In this document: positions 1 to 11,783 of the stretch, piece after piece
How positions within the stretch are numbered: the first letter of the stretch is position 1
Layout of the letters: the number at the start of each line of letters is the position of its first letter
Assembly: GCF_021130785.1 (NCBI RefSeq)
Contig: NC_060210.1
Span: 181,152,501 to 181,216,500, forward strand
Source: Homalodisca vitripennis
Lineage: Eukaryota > Arthropoda > Insecta > Hemiptera > Cicadellidae
DNA length: 64,000 nucleotides
Direction of reading: 5' to 3'
Notes under the pieces: model-generated
Databases searched by the model: none
The model's input: the letters and a program-made list of their open reading frames with translations, nothing else
Told to the model about the DNA's origin: nothing
Program-made: the position numbers and the translations under genes

Positions 1-928
1 CTATAATTTTTAAACCCCTGCACATGCTCTAACATGACAACAGCTGTCGTACCCGACAGTTGCAGCATATGTTAACAAATGGCATCAGGAAAACTGTCTG
101 GCCTTACAGTAATGGGTCGTATTGGGTGAACCATCTAACCCTCAAACTCTCCCACACATTTCTCTGTCGGGTTGTAACATGTGTAGCGTTGTAGCCCCAA
201 CTTACAGACCAACTTAATCCTTGATCGTGGACCTAGGAATCATCAGTCAAGTCAAGAATCGTCTTTGCTCAGTAACATTTTTATAGTTCTAAGTTATTGG
301 AGCAAAAAAAACTAGTGGTTATGGAGCTGCTTGAGTGTTGGAATGTATACTGCTATTTATGTAACATGTAAGACAAATATTATTCCATCAGGGACTGCAG
401 AAATGATTGTTACAATTTTCATTACTAATAATATGTAGAAAAGTGATGCCTAATGCTTCAGTTTGAGAAAACCATGTCTTAGATTACACACTTCTCTTCT
501 TGCTATGCCCTTCACTTACACCTAATCACATAAAAGCTATAACTATTTTTTATTGGCTTAGTGTTTACAAAGCCTATCAATGCCTGGACTGGACTCCAAG
601 CAGTTTTTTGGTATGTTTGAACCCTTTCTTCCTCTTCTTTTCTGTTCTTTATTTTTGTATGTAGTAATATCTCCCCCACCTGACGGAGAGGATAAATTCC
701 AATCCTGGAAACGTTGTGTTATACCTTTTGTAACATATACTGATGGCAAATGTCCGGAATTCTGTTATCCTTTCAAATCCTCGATCGTCAATATCAACCT
801 TTGAAGAAGGAATGGTGGTAATTATTTGTACATTGGAAATAATTTTATAAATATAAAAACTTGGATGCAAAAAAAATTATTTTAATTATTTTATTGTTAT
901 AATTTTTTTATATTATGAATGTTTCTAG
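1..928. other. BCKDHA upstream intron, no gene recognised
   Basis: No exon was recognised here. The earlier BCKDHA exons, including the mitochondrial targeting segment, should lie to the left of the window. Open frames around 580-804 look like chance. The stretch at about 690-800 resembles 42400-42515 inside a DNAJC3 intron (both contain a variant of TTTGTAACATATACTGATGG followed by GGCAAATGTC), so part of it is a dispersed repeat. Confidence 0.4.
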
Positions 929-1091
929 GTGTGCTGCTGTACAGGGGCTTTGAGTTACACCAATTCATGGATCAATGTTATGGAAAACTGTGATGATAAA
1001 GGTCTAGGGAGGCAGATGCCTATACATTATGGCTCCAGAAAACTGAACTTTGTTACTCTCTCATCTCCATTGGCAACTCAGATGCCTCAAG
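929..1091 (+). CDS. BCKDHA: BCKDHA exon (E1-alpha, middle part) with 1-bp frameshift
   Basis: Exon of the alpha subunit of the E1 component of mitochondrial branched-chain 2-oxoacid dehydrogenase, the thiamine-diphosphate enzyme that decarboxylates the 2-oxoacids of Leu, Ile and Val. It follows a TTTCTAG acceptor and ends CAAG/GTAATA. Its first part reads [19 protein letters not shown]. The second part, in another frame, reads [16 protein letters not shown] and continues to [10 protein letters not shown]. Together they match the conserved family block, but only if one A of the AAAA run at 984-987 is ignored. As written, the first frame stops at TGA right after the run. The 3' end is phase 1 and joins the exon at 4933. 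The frameshift may be a homopolymer error or a real lesion. Confidence 0.88.
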
Positions 1092-1989
1092 GTAATATCA
1101 TTACCACAATTACTAATCAACATTTCCAGTGGGAAATGCCAATCATAGCTCTTTAGTATATACATTTTGGTGACCATTGTAAATTAATATTTTGGGTAGG
1201 CCTATATTATACGTTTTTACCACTTTTTGGTGGTTTAGTAAACCACCAAGATGGTTTAGTAATAAGTACAATTAATTGGCTTTTATGTGCTAGACATAAT
1301 GGTTTAACCTAGAATACTACTTATCTTACACATTTCATTGGCATCACTTAGAATCAAGAACTTAATTTCAATTATTAGACACACAATGATACATTAGACA
1401 TTTTCATACCTAAATTAGTATTTAACAGCTTATTACATAAATACTTGCTTGTTCATTCCTCAATTTAATATTGTAGCTAAGCCATATTTAATAAGTAAAT
1501 ATGGCAAAACAGCATGTAAATGGAAAGTATCATAAACAACTGTAACAATTAAAAAAAATTGAGTTTGCAGTAATAAATATGTAAAACATAACAGGACATT
1601 TATTTAATAATTTACAGGTTAACAAACAACAACATTAAATATTGAATTTTAACAATAATAAATAATATAAATAAATGACAATAAACAAACAACACAATAA
1701 ACAAGTACAAACAATAAAAAAGATTAAAAAAACGATACACTTTAAACACACTTATTTAGATCTATTTGCATTTAGCTATCAAATATTGTATGTAAGTTTA
1801 TCTTATCTTCAGTTCAGGTTGATGGAAATCATCAACCTTGTAAAAAACTTTCCTTTTTAGCCAATTACTCAAGCATTTTTAAATTTATGAAGACCAACAG
1901 TATGAGCTGATTGTCCCCTAGTTGGCATTTTTTGCTTTTGACAATCAATCATGACAATTCCCTTTAAACCTTCTGGGTCATCCATTTCA

Positions 1990-2289
1990 AATCAACCAAT
2001 AAAAAAAATAATTTTGGAGCTTGATCACTCAGATTTTTATGATTTTTTTATATGAAAGTTGTGCCTACCAGGAGTAGTAGAAAATACAACATTTAACATT
2101 TTTTTGCCTTTTGGTTTTTCAGTGACAGGCTTTTAAAAACTTGAAAAAAGGCAGTTTTTAAAAGCCTGTCACTCAAAAACTAAAAGGCAGAAAAATGTAA
2201 AATTCTGCATTTGAACTAGTCTTGATAGGTACTTTTATAAAAAAAATCATCAAAATCTGAGAGGTCAAGGTTTAGATCATCGGTTGATT
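1990..2289. mobile_element. Foldback MITE of about 300 bp
   Basis: The left half and the reverse complement of the right half correspond over almost their full length. Outer ends are ATCAACC and GGTTGAT. The centre is a perfect 21-bp inverted pair: AGTGACAGGCTTTTAAAAAC(T) at 2121-2141 against its complement at 2153-2173, with an 11-base loop. Arms diverge outward but keep blocks such as CTCAGATTTT and TTTTTTGCCTTTT. No coding capacity. The superfamily is unassigned because no clear target duplication is seen. Confidence 0.65.
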
Positions 2290-2927
2290 AAACACAAAAT
2301 AAACCCTTCTACCAAGTGTGATGTGAGTTTGGTTATGATCAGTGTACTGTCTGTTATGTCAATGTGTAGTGTAAAATAGAAAGAACATTTTACTATCCAT
2401 AAATTTCTACATAAACATAGATCTTTTTCTTTTTTCTCCCATAGACCTTGTTGTGTTTTAGCACACACTTATATATTTGTGTTATCTTGGCTACCAGTAT
2501 ACAGACAGGATTAGTTTGCAAACAGCTGCAATATTTAGGATTCCTACGGACACATCTTGCCTTTTTTTTATTTTATGTGTATCTGTTTCACTTTCTTCTA
2601 AAAATTCAGACTAATAGGTATGTTAATTTATGTTTGTCATAGCCAAAGAATTGCGATAATAGATAAATATATGATAACTTACCTAGTAAAGCAACTACAA
2701 AATTGTTTTATATAGAGTCACAAGGTTAAGTCTCTACTAAAGACTGACCAATTTGGTATCGTGGTGATGCATGTGTGGTAGGCCTACCACGTATGTGTTT
2801 CATGTATTATTTATCATGTTTTTGTTTTGTTTATTGAATTTGTATGTGTTATCGTTTTAATGTTATTTGTTTCATATTTTTTTATCACATATCTATAAGA
2901 CTGTCATGTTGAAACATATAGTATGAC

Positions 2928-4316
2928 TCAACCTTAGACGTGGCAAAATACTCGTTTCGAGTCTTTTAAAAATGTTCCCCCAGTGGCAAAAAGACTCGTT
3001 TTGAGTCTTTTGAACAAAGGTTTTGTATAACTGATATTTTTCGTAATTGATCGTATCGTAACACATGTTATTATATATCAATAAACGCGGAAATATATGC
3101 TGAACATTTTGATATATAATACTTTAGGTTTATATCAATTATAAACTTTGACAAAAATTTACGATCACTCGCCGCCGCCATGAATACGGCCTACATTTCA
3201 TATAGTACCCTATTTACTGGCTTCATTATCTAATTGACTATTTCGTTTCTGAAGTTTGATGTTGGCACCACTGTGTTCTACGTCTTCTTAGCTACAGTTT
3301 AGACATCTGTATGTCGTTGTTATTGCGTTGTAGACCCATTTATTGAATTTATTTGTAGTGTATGCGTTGCTATTTCTCAAAATGGCAAAAAGACTCGTAA
3401 AAGAGCTCTTTGGTTTTTTGTGGTGTTGTAATAAACTTTGGAACATTATTAGCTTGTTTTTTATACTAGTGAATAGCCAGTAAAATTTGAAACAAGATGA
3501 TTCAATAAAAATCAATGTCGTTTGAGTGGTATTTTTTATAAGAGTGAGAACTATTGTTTTTCGTAGAACTAAAAAACTTTGTAAGTTCTGTCAAGTTTCT
3601 CTGTCAAAACATGTACATATATTAAAGGCTATATATTTTCTTTAATATTATAACATTGTTGTACCTTTTTTAATTTATAATAAATTTTGCATTGTTTTTT
3701 ACGATCTTGTGTTAGTTTGTTTATTCACTGTTTCCTGGTAACAAATTTTATTTTCAAGTTTGATTCACAAACAAAAAAACTAAAAATAATAATTTACTGT
3801 AATATAAACTGATGGTAGATCTGTAGAAAAACTCTTTCTCTTCAAAGTAAAATATAGTATGCAAAGATTAGTATACAGAATTTAGGTTGTTTTTTACCAG
3901 TTTCAACAAAATAACTTTTGCTGTTTTGCAAAAATTTTTAATTTTTTTATAATTTTCAAACTTTTTTCCTTTGGTATTTGTAGGTAACTATTTTTTTCTA
4001 CCTTTTGTATATAATGGATTTTCTGTAGCTATGTTTTTATTATTTTTTACAAAGTGTCAAAGTTACAATTTTAGTTCGGTCAATCAAACTGTTTTTTGGT
4101 TTTTCACATTGATAAGTTCCAATTCAGGATTCAAGAAATCATTTTATTTTGTCATAATGATGAAAATTTAACTCTTCTGAAGAATTCCAGTATGCAACAT
4201 GACTAAGGTTAGAGTAAAAAATATATTCTTGGTGAATTAAAAAAAAAATAGTATGCAAAGTGGCCAAAAAGAGCTTGCCACTGTGGAAGTTTAGCATTGG
4301 ACACTTCTAGGGTTAA
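2928..4316. mobile_element. piggyBac-like non-autonomous element
   Basis: The right end reads, inward from its TTAA, TTAACCCTAGAAGTGTC. The left end reads TCAACCTTAGACGTGGC, so the left TTAA is mutated and the ends match at most positions. A repeated motif (GTGGCAAAAAGACTCG and variants) occurs at about 2940, 2983 and 3382, and a related one near 4257. At 2987-3009 it forms the palindrome AAAAGACTCG/TTTTGAGTCTTTT. No transposase remnant was recognised. Assignment rests on TTAA and end similarity to other elements in the window. Confidence 0.5.
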
Positions 4317-4932
4317 TAAAAACTATTTGAACTGTTTGACAAGGTAAGATACCATGTATTTGTGGTACAAAGCACTATCCACCCTAACCATAATTTATAA
4401 GTAAACCACTCGTGTATTCATGAACATAACAAATATAGCAATGAAGTTTGTTACTAAACAACAAGTTTTGTTATGACTATATGAAAACAATATTGTGTTT
4501 TTATTGCTGTTGTGCAGCACATTTACTTGAATTTACAAAGGATCTATTAAGTATAATAGTAAAATTAGGCTATATATCACCAGTAAATTTTCATAAAACT
4601 TTAACATTTCTTGTATTCTTTTGTACTATTTTTGGGCTTTTTATTTTGTAATTAGTTTTATTGAATTTCATTAGTTATATATCCCAAAGGAAAAATGATA
4701 CATGCCAAAAGGAAAAGAAATGGGACACAAATATTCACAGAAACTGCTTTGCATAATTTTAATGTTTTAAATCTACTTAGAACATTTAAATTAATTTCTT
4801 AGTATTAGAACCACGATTAATTTTGATTTTAACTGTAAGTAAAAGCCTAGTTGGATAACCTAAGAAGAAAATTATAGACACATCTATAAAGATAAGAAAC
4901 AAATATATCTGAAAATATTTGTTTTGTTGCAG

Positions 4933-5077
4933 CTGTTGGCTCAGCATATGCACTCAAACGAGCCAAGAATGGGAATTGTGTCATTGTATACTTCGGCGAA
5001 GGTGCTGCCAGTGAGGGAGATGCCCATGCTGCTTTCAATTTTGCTGCTACGTTAGAGTGCCCAGTCATATTTTTCTG
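4933..5077 (+). CDS. BCKDHA: BCKDHA exon (thiamine diphosphate-binding region)
   Basis: It follows a TTTGTTGCAG acceptor, enters in phase 1 (G/CT = Ala) and leaves in phase 2 (TG/GTAATA). It encodes [14 protein letters not shown], then the [27 protein letters not shown] segment. In E1-alpha proteins this GEGA...N block binds the diphosphate and Mg2+ of thiamine diphosphate. The frame is open and conserved residues are present. The split Cys codon is completed by the first base of the exon at 8405. Confidence 0.95.
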
Positions 5078-5432
5078 GTAATATTTAGGATTACCATTTT
5101 GGAATTACTAGATTTACTTCACTTTGTTATTTATTAGCAGTGATATGTAGGGCCAAATTGTTGAGAAAAGCCATTCCGTTTTCAACTTAAAACAATATTA
5201 CACACTGTTATAAAATTAATAAGGATATCAGAATTTTTTTAACAAATTGCAAAAGTGCTGATATAGCTTTGGTTATGAACTTAGTTTTTTCTTTTGTAAT
5301 ATGATTTCTTTTAGTAACAGATTGTTAAATTCTTTATCAATTTTATATAAATCAACAGAAATAAAATAAATAGTAACTAAACTGAAAATTAGCAATAATA
5401 AGGAACAGGTAAACAAGGTGTATTGCATGCTA

Positions 5433-6483
5433 TTAACCCCTTGCGGACCAAACAAAGGCATTGCCTGTTTTGCTGTAGTTCTACTAATGGACGAATCACA
5501 GGCACAGCACAGCTGGCGTACTATTTCATATTTTGCTGAGGTATGACATTAGTTCGGCGAGTTCTACTGGCTCTGCATTGTGCTGCTACCTCTCGGGAAT
5601 AGTTTGAACTATTTGAAAAAAAAATTAATATTGCAGCCATTTTTCACAGTACATTTATTGGTTTGTTGATGAGCAACAAAAGTTCAAGCTGAGTGAATTG
5701 TCTGCCGATGTAAACAAACTAGTCAAGTCACTGTGAATCGGATTCTTTATACTTTTATAGTGGTTGTTTTTGTTGTAATAAAAGTTTCTTAGTTTTCAAT
5801 CGATTTTAAATATGTGGGTAAAGTGCGATTAAATAATGTAATCAGCTGTTTAGGCCTCATTTTCGTGTGAAAATGCGTAACTTTTATTACTTTGGATTGA
5901 GTTGCTAGGTTATAGTTTTTGAAACAATAAGTGAATTTAGTACTGTTCATTTTTCTGATGGCTGCAAGTACAACCGGACTACAAATTAATGACTAGTGAT
6001 ATACTAGAGGCCGATTTAACATCCAGTGATGAAGGGACCAATTTGCCTCTTCCACCTGATCTAGGCCTCGATATCCCTAACAATAGCGATTTTTATAAAT
6101 GTTATTTTTTTACAGTTTATTGAAGTAAAAATAATATTACAAAACAAAAGACATAAGTTAAGATACACATATTAAATAGAACAATTATGATTTGATAAAC
6201 CAACAGCTTTAAAAATATACTACATAAAACTTAAGGTTTTGTTTTAAAAACAACAAAATATTTGTTTTTACGTATTAAATTTTGAAGTTAAAAATGTAAT
6301 GGTGTAGCCAAAAACCATTGTTTTACTCTATATTTAAAACGTAAACATAAAACAATTATGCATTACTTTATTTTTATTCATAAGAAAAAGTGTTTGAAAA
6401 ATACAACATTGTGCTTGAACTGAAAGTTTAAATACAACCCGATTGAGAAATTAGCACTTTTTAATGAGTCCCGGAAGGGTTAA
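5433..6483. mobile_element. piggyBac-like internally deleted element
   Basis: TTAA flanks both ends: TTAACCCCTTGCGGACC on the left and, inward from the right, TTAACCCTTCCGGGACTC. Length is about 1.05 kb. Around 5958-6110 a short + strand frame reads MAASTTGLQIND and, one base over, T-S-D-I-L-E-A-D-L-T-S-S-D-E-G. This resembles the acidic N-terminus of piggyBac transposases. No catalytic domain remains, so this is probably an internal-deletion derivative. Confidence 0.65.
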
Positions 6484-7131
6484 AACTACTTCATATTAAG
6501 CTTAACATCAACACAGACTTTACACAGCAACAAAAGGCAACCATCATCTTAATTTTAAGATTTATTTTGCAATGAAATCAGGGTCAAAAATGTTTTGTAA
6601 ACAATTTAGAGGTGCACATGTCAAAGACCAACACTATTGGGCGATAAAGGAATTTCATTCAGTCTAAATACAAACTCATTGCATCGTGGAGAGCAGAGCC
6701 AGCTGGCTTGACATCAGAAATCATGTGTCTTTATTGTGTGTCCTGAAGTTTAGAATGGAAATGGTCAACTATTGAATGGGATACAGATAGTGAAAATATA
6801 ATCACAATTAATTAATTGTTACGTTGTTTTAGAGGTAGTATTTTTTTTTATTCAAAACTAGGTTTTTGGGGTAAGCTAAAAATTAAAATGATTTATAATA
6901 TAAAAAAACTTAACCAAGTGACCATCTTAGGATTATACTGTACATGAATAAGAAAATTTTGACAAAAATTTGTCAATCAATGCTTCTGAAAATGTTTTCA
7001 AAAGAAATATTTTCACTGTAAAACCAAACATTTGCTTTTTTGGACCATCACTATACTTTTTGTGTATACTGTGTATGGGAGGAAAGTAAAAAGTACAGGA
7101 ATATTATACCAGAAAAAATACCATGGTAATA

Positions 7132-8193
7132 TTAACCCTTTGATTGCCGCAGCGTTTTTGCTATATGGTATGCATAAAATGCCGAGTGAAAATGCCTGAT
7201 TCTGCAAAGGGTCTGGTTACAAATTCATATCAAATTTATTTATTGTGTATGATGTCTTGGGTTTTTGTGTTTTTTAGATAAATAAATATATATATATATA
7301 TATATATTTAATACATTGATAACTTATTTAACGTTTTTATACAAATAAAAAAAAATCATTAACAAAAACATTTTATTTTTTATTTTGACACAAATTAGTG
7401 TTATTGAAATATTTTATTTTTTTCACTTTTAGGTTGTTTTATTTTATACTCCATTTAATTCTTTACAAAAAGACATATAATTTTTTTTATCTTATAAATA
7501 AAGTTTGGAAAATAAATATGAAAATATGACACCACTACAAAACCAGAAATTTTCTAACCTAACCTAATTTAACACTCTGTGTATTGTCTACACTGCTAAT
7601 GCTTAAATCTAATGCCTGCCAATACTAGGTTTTCATTGTCAGCAATGTTTTTACGACTCATTGTTTTATAAATATCACTCAACAAACACAAAAACATAAA
7701 AACTATACAAACGTATTTAGTAAAGTACTAGATGCTTACAGGACGTACGATCGCCGTAATCAGGGTCAACTCATTGTTCTACTTACACACAGACTAGAAC
7801 AACATACACAAACGAAATAATTTGGAAGATACTACTAACCCATTTACACTTAAAAAAACTTTCAATATCATTTGTGAAATAAAACAGCAGCGCAAACAAA
7901 ACATGTGACGGCTCGTCCGGCGTATCGGTCGATTCCTAAACGCAACTTACACGCTCACTTTACAACCGCCGTTTATAAAAGTCAGAATCAAACCAGAATG
8001 TAACAAAAACCTACATCAAAAAGTTACGTTGAAGCCTTTGGAATGCGTATGTTATAGTCATATTGAACCAATTTAGATAAAATACTATATAAAATATAAG
8101 CGTTACTGCAGATATCGCTAACAGCGATTCTGGCATTTCTTGCATATAATGCAGGATCGCTGACAGCGATGCTCCGGCACTCAAAGGGTTTAA
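7132..8193. mobile_element. piggyBac-like non-autonomous element
   Basis: Ends are TTAACCCTTTGATTGCCG on the left and, inward from the right, TTAAACCCTTTGAGTGCCG, 1062 bp in all. The subterminal right part has repeats built on GATCGCTG/CAGCGAT, for example around 8110-8172. A (TA)n run lies at about 7286-7309. No transposase coding was recognised. Confidence 0.68.
7286..7309. repeat. (TA)n microsatellite
   Basis: A run of about twelve TA units inside the TTAA element of the BCKDHA intron. Confidence 0.85.
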
Positions 8194-8404
8194 TTTTATA
8201 AAGATAAGATTTCAGATAGAACACACGTTTTGTAACGAGTATGAAATCGAGAAAGAAATCATCAATATTTTATAATGTATTATGTGTGTGCCTTAGTTAT
8301 TTTTACCTCATGCCAAAACTTGTGAGTTGACACTTTTTTAAACAAGTCAAAGTGAAAGATGTAAAAATACAAAAACTTAATTCTCGTAACTAATGTTTTT
8401 CCAG

Positions 8405-8614
8405 TCGCAACAACGGATATGCAATCTCCACACCAAGCAGTGAGCAGTACAGGGGAGACGGTATTGCAGGTCGAGCTGAAGGTTACGGCATCATAGCAGC
8501 GATCCGGGTTGATGGTAACGACGTTACTGGCAGTTTACAACGGTTACAAAAAGCTGCAAGACAGTATGCTGTCAAAGAAAACAAACCTGTTATAATTGAA
8601 GCTATGACCTACAG
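8405..8614 (+). CDS. BCKDHA: BCKDHA exon with frame-shifted patch
   Basis: The exon enters in phase 2 after TTTTTCCAG and reads [22 protein letters not shown]. It continues through [15 protein letters not shown] and ends [14 protein letters not shown], phase 2 at AG/GTACAT. This is the strongly conserved RNNGYAIST and IRVDGNDV part of E1-alpha. Between 8526 and 8552 the open frame reads T-G-S-L-Q-R-L-Q. One base over, the same DNA reads the conserved L-A-V-Y-N-G-Y-K. A one-base insertion (A at 8526) and extra A's in the run at 8548-8552 would explain this, and together they restore the frame. Confidence 0.93.
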
Positions 8615-9608
8615 GTACATTGTATACACATTCATATATACTTAAGTTTTGCATAAAATTACTACATTTAAAAATAGTTAATAAAATTTAGTAGTTATAG
8701 AGTAGATGACATTTTTTTTATAAAAGCTTTTCTTTTTGTCACATTAAGTTTGATAATAAACTCAGATATTTCAGAGTAAATGACCTTGTAATAAAAATTG
8801 TTTTTAGAGGTTTGTCACTAAGCAGACGCCCATTTTTGTTCTCTGAGGACAAAAAGCTTATATATTGCACCTAGTCCTATTAGGACCTTGCGATGCTTCT
8901 GGAGTGACAGGATATTCTGGATGGGTGAGGTTGGGGGTTAAAGGTCGCCTTCTATCGAGATCCATGAGGAAGAATTCAGGGCACTAATCTTGTCATGTCC
9001 CCTCGAAAGAAGAGTAGGCCAGCTGTGAACCAGCCTTGCCAGTTAAAGCAGGCAGGGAGTGGCACACCCTTGTGTTTAGACTAGCAAGAACCCCTGACAC
9101 TTAGGGAATGAACCCCACCAACTCCAACAATCATCTCCTGCAGTAGATAGACCTATCGAATTATCTTTGCACACCAGAATCTCGACATTTGCAGTTAGTG
9201 ATGTGCTGCTCCTAGACAGCCATAAGGTTGCTGAAAATTAGTGACATCGGTTTTTGCTGTGTGCCTAGTGGTAGGCTTGGTATAAACCAGCCAGAAAATG
9301 ATCCTGGGTAAGCTAACGTCCATACATGGTACTTTTGTAGTCATGTATTTTTAAAAAGTTTTTCAACAAAATAGTGTTATATGGAGTCTATCATGTTCAT
9401 GACAACGGCTTATTTCCGGACTGCTTTATTTTCCGTCGATCTTTTCAGTAATAATTCTGTCTGTCTGCCTGAGGGCTGTAAAAATTTTTGTCCTGTAGGA
9501 CATTTTGAGAATAAACATGAATGAAGTTGGAATTTTGCATGCAACTTAAGTGAAATGTTACGTGACATGTGGTCTGATGTATTGTTACATTGTAATATAT
9601 ATGTTTAG
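8615..9608 (+). other. BCKDHA intron with dispersed repeat
   Basis: The intron is delimited by AG/GTACAT and GTTTAG/G. Most of 8893-9300 is a dispersed repeat also present at about 56630-57440. No coding was recognised. Confidence 0.75.
8893..9300 (+). repeat. Dispersed repeat, copy 1
   Basis: Shares blocks in the same order and orientation with 56630-57440: GTGACAGGATATTCTGGATG, GATCCATGAGGAAG, AAAGCAGGCAG, and later GCAGTTAGTGATGTG followed by CCATAAGGTT and ATAAACCAGCCAG. Flanking sequence near 8840 and 9490 has TTTTTGTCCT/AGGACAAAAA-type palindromic pieces that could be termini. No coding frame. The family is not recognised. Confidence 0.6.
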
Positions 9609-9777
9609 GGTTGGTCACCACAGCACATCTGACGACAGCAGTGCCTACAGGCCAGTGGAGGAAGTGCAGCAGTGGGAACAGGACAGCCCAATAGCCAGGT
9701 TCAGGCTTTATCTTGAGGCTCAGGGCTGGTGGAATTCTCAGGCTCAGCAGGAGTTTCTTACCTCAGCCAAGAAACAG
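9609..9777 (+). CDS. BCKDHA: BCKDHA exon (phosphorylation loop)
   Basis: It enters in phase 2 after ATGTTTAG and leaves in phase 0 at AAACAG/GTGAGA. It encodes V-G-H-H-S-T-S-D-D-S-S-A-Y-R-P-V-E-E-V, then W-E-Q-D-S-P-I-A-R-F-R-L-Y-L, then Q-G-W-W. The HHSTSDDSSAYR loop holds the active-site histidine and the serines that the branched-chain kinase phosphorylates to switch the complex off. The frame is intact. About 60 further C-terminal residues are expected from the family, but no exon for them was recognised downstream. Confidence 0.95.
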
Positions 9778-10380
9778 GTGAGAACTGATAACATCTTCTG
9801 TACATTGTGATCTAGAATTTATAGAATCGTTGATGGTTATCAGTGAGAAAAAGTTATTTATTAATATCTGACATATATGGCCAACAATAATAAGTGTTTG
9901 TTGTATATGTCTGTGGACTGTGTATCTGTAGGCATGTTACTGTTGTTTACGAATACTTCCTTTATGGCATGTTAAGAATTTAATAAATTATAATGGTGGT
10001 AATTCCTAGTATGAGGTGATATTAGAAAGTTCCCGGACTAGGTGTGCTAATTTTTGTTTTCTTACCTGTGCTATTACTTTATTAGATTTTATCCCCTTTG
10101 AAATAAGCTCCACTTCAGTTGATACAATAAACCCAGCATTTTGTAGGACACAGTGTCAAAAACGGTGACCTTTCATATGCATTTTCATAATTGGGACTGG
10201 CTTGTACAGTCACTTCTAAAAAAATGGTAAGAACAGTCCAGGAACTTGATATCATGTTGTATTTATGAATTATCATCCATTTGTATAAATAATTCAAATA
10301 AATGCATTTTTCAGAAACTTTTTTGATTTTTTATTTGGGTGACTTACCCAAACAAGTCTGGTCTCAGATATAGAACAGTT
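9778..10380. other. Non-coding stretch with possible mariner-like scrap
   Basis: No BCKDHA terminal exon was recognised. At about 10024-10325, ends reading GAAAGTTCCCGGAC and, from the right, AAAAGTTTCTGAAAAA resemble mariner-type termini. The minus strand has a short frame like the K-G-x-R-F-D-T-V region of a mariner C-terminus. The similarity is weak. Confidence 0.3.
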
Positions 10381-11258
10381 GTACATTATATGAACATAGA
10401 TGCAACGGCGATATACCCAACTATTTCCTGTTTGTCGACATGGCTGTGCCCCTAGGAAGACATGCCACGGTTTTTTTCAGGCGGAGAGGTCAAGCAATAG
10501 ACTCATGTTCCAGAAGACTCCCACAGTTGAGGACAAAAGGATTATCATACCTAATACTTTCTGATAGTCAGGCTGCACTGAAGGCACTGGATACCTGTTT
10601 CAATTGATTCGAAAGCGGTCTGGGAATGCAGGAATGCTCTAGCAGAGCTGGCAACAAATAACAGAGTAACACTCGGTTGGGTACTGGGTCATGAAGGTAT
10701 TCATGGGAATGAAAAAGCGAACATCCTAGCCAAAAAGGGAGCAGAATCCACATTGGTGGGGCCTGAGCCAGGTTGTGGGATAGCCTTCTCCCAACATTAA
10801 AGCTCTGGTCAAAGATTGGGAAAAGAGGGACAAGACACAAGAATTGGAGTAGAGCCTCAGGTTTAAGAATATCCAAAATGTTTATCTCTCCTTACGCAAA
10901 AGGGTGGACAGCTCTCCTAGACCAGAATAAGGAGGATATAAGACTGATATTAGGAATGTTGACAGGGGGACATAGCCCTCTGAGGAAGCACCTTTTGAAA
11001 GTAGGCCTTAGTCAGAGCAGCGAATGTAGACTCTGTGGAGAAGAGGAGGAGTCAGTGGAGCACATTTGGTTGGATTGTCCTGCCATCGCAAGAGACTCGG
11101 AAAAGATACTTGGGAGCATATCTCCTCAGCCCCAAGGACATTAGAGAACAGGAGCCCTTTAAATCTGAATTGGTTTTTGCAAAAAAGCCTCGGTCTTTTG
11201 AGGGACACAAATTAAATAAGGGAGGTGCAAAAAAGTTGCAAAAAAAAAAAAAAAAAAC
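10381..11258 (+). pseudogene. LINE (Jockey-like) 3' fragment: RNase H and Cys-rich tail
   Basis: 5'-truncated non-LTR retrotransposon. Pieces in order: V-P-L-G-R-H-A-T-V-F near 10445 (RNase H start), S-D-S-Q-A-A-L-K-A-L near 10562, W-V-L-G-H-E-G-I-H-G-N-E-K-A-N near 10678. A post-RNase H tail at about 10880-11140 includes I-R-L-I-L-G-M-L-T-G-G-H-S-P-L-R-K-H-L and C-R-L-C-G-E-E-E-E-S-V-E-H-I-W-L-D-C-P. Several stops and frame changes separate the pieces. An A-run at about 11239-11258 is a plausible 3' tail. The RNase H domain plus HxC-type tail suggests the Jockey group (family knowledge). Confidence 0.75.
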
Positions 11259-11783
11259 CTATATTTCCGTGTGCCAAAAATGTGTACTGGTTTGCTCTTA
11301 CATTTCAAGCATGTTACTGGCTTGATCAGCTAGATGTCGTGATGGTTCCTATCTCGATTGCTTAGTATTAGTAGTCACAAAAATTTTCTGCCTGTCTGCT
11401 GTTGAAGCTATAAAAGTAGCAAATAAACCTACTCTCTTGGATGGACAAAAGTCGAAATTGGCCCGATATTTCAAAGTTATTTGTCCTTTATTCACGTAAC
11501 CTAGTGTCTTACACCTCGTCACTATACGGAAACCTGAGCCGGCAGTTTGAAATCTTTATAAGCCAGCTTACATTTAATTGTATGGAGACACACTGATGTT
11601 TTTGGCATTTTGGCAGTTCATCAAAAAACTCTGATGACAATAAAATTGAACGGCTGGCCACTAAAATGCGGTTAAATATATTCTCCTCTGAAAGAAACAG
11701 GAAAAATAGAAAATACATTATTTTTAATTCATTCTCACAAGAAATTTCTAGGTGTTTATAAGTTAAGTAGTACAGGTAAGAAT
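11259..11783. other. Non-coding stretch
   Basis: AT-rich sequence between the LINE tail and the next TTAA end. No conserved frame was recognised; the minus-strand frame at 11509-11718 looks like chance. Confidence 0.5.

Larger units (their letters stand above)
1092..4932 (+). other. BCKDHA intron
   Basis: AT-rich intron between two certain exons. It holds a foldback element (1990-2289) and a TTAA-type element (2928-4316), listed separately. In 1092-1989, 2290-2927 and 4317-4932 I see only AT-rich non-coding sequence. Short open frames there look like chance. Confidence 0.7.
5078..8404 (+). other. BCKDHA intron
   Basis: Intron between two certain exons. It contains two TTAA-flanked elements (5433-6483 and 7132-8193). 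The flanks 5078-5432, 6484-7131 and 8194-8404 are AT-rich with no recognised feature. The 3' splice site is TTTTTCCAG/T. Confidence 0.75.

Noticed and set aside
580..804. Open frame as a BCKDHA exon or small gene
   Set aside because: No similarity to E1-alpha; part of it matches a dispersed repeat.
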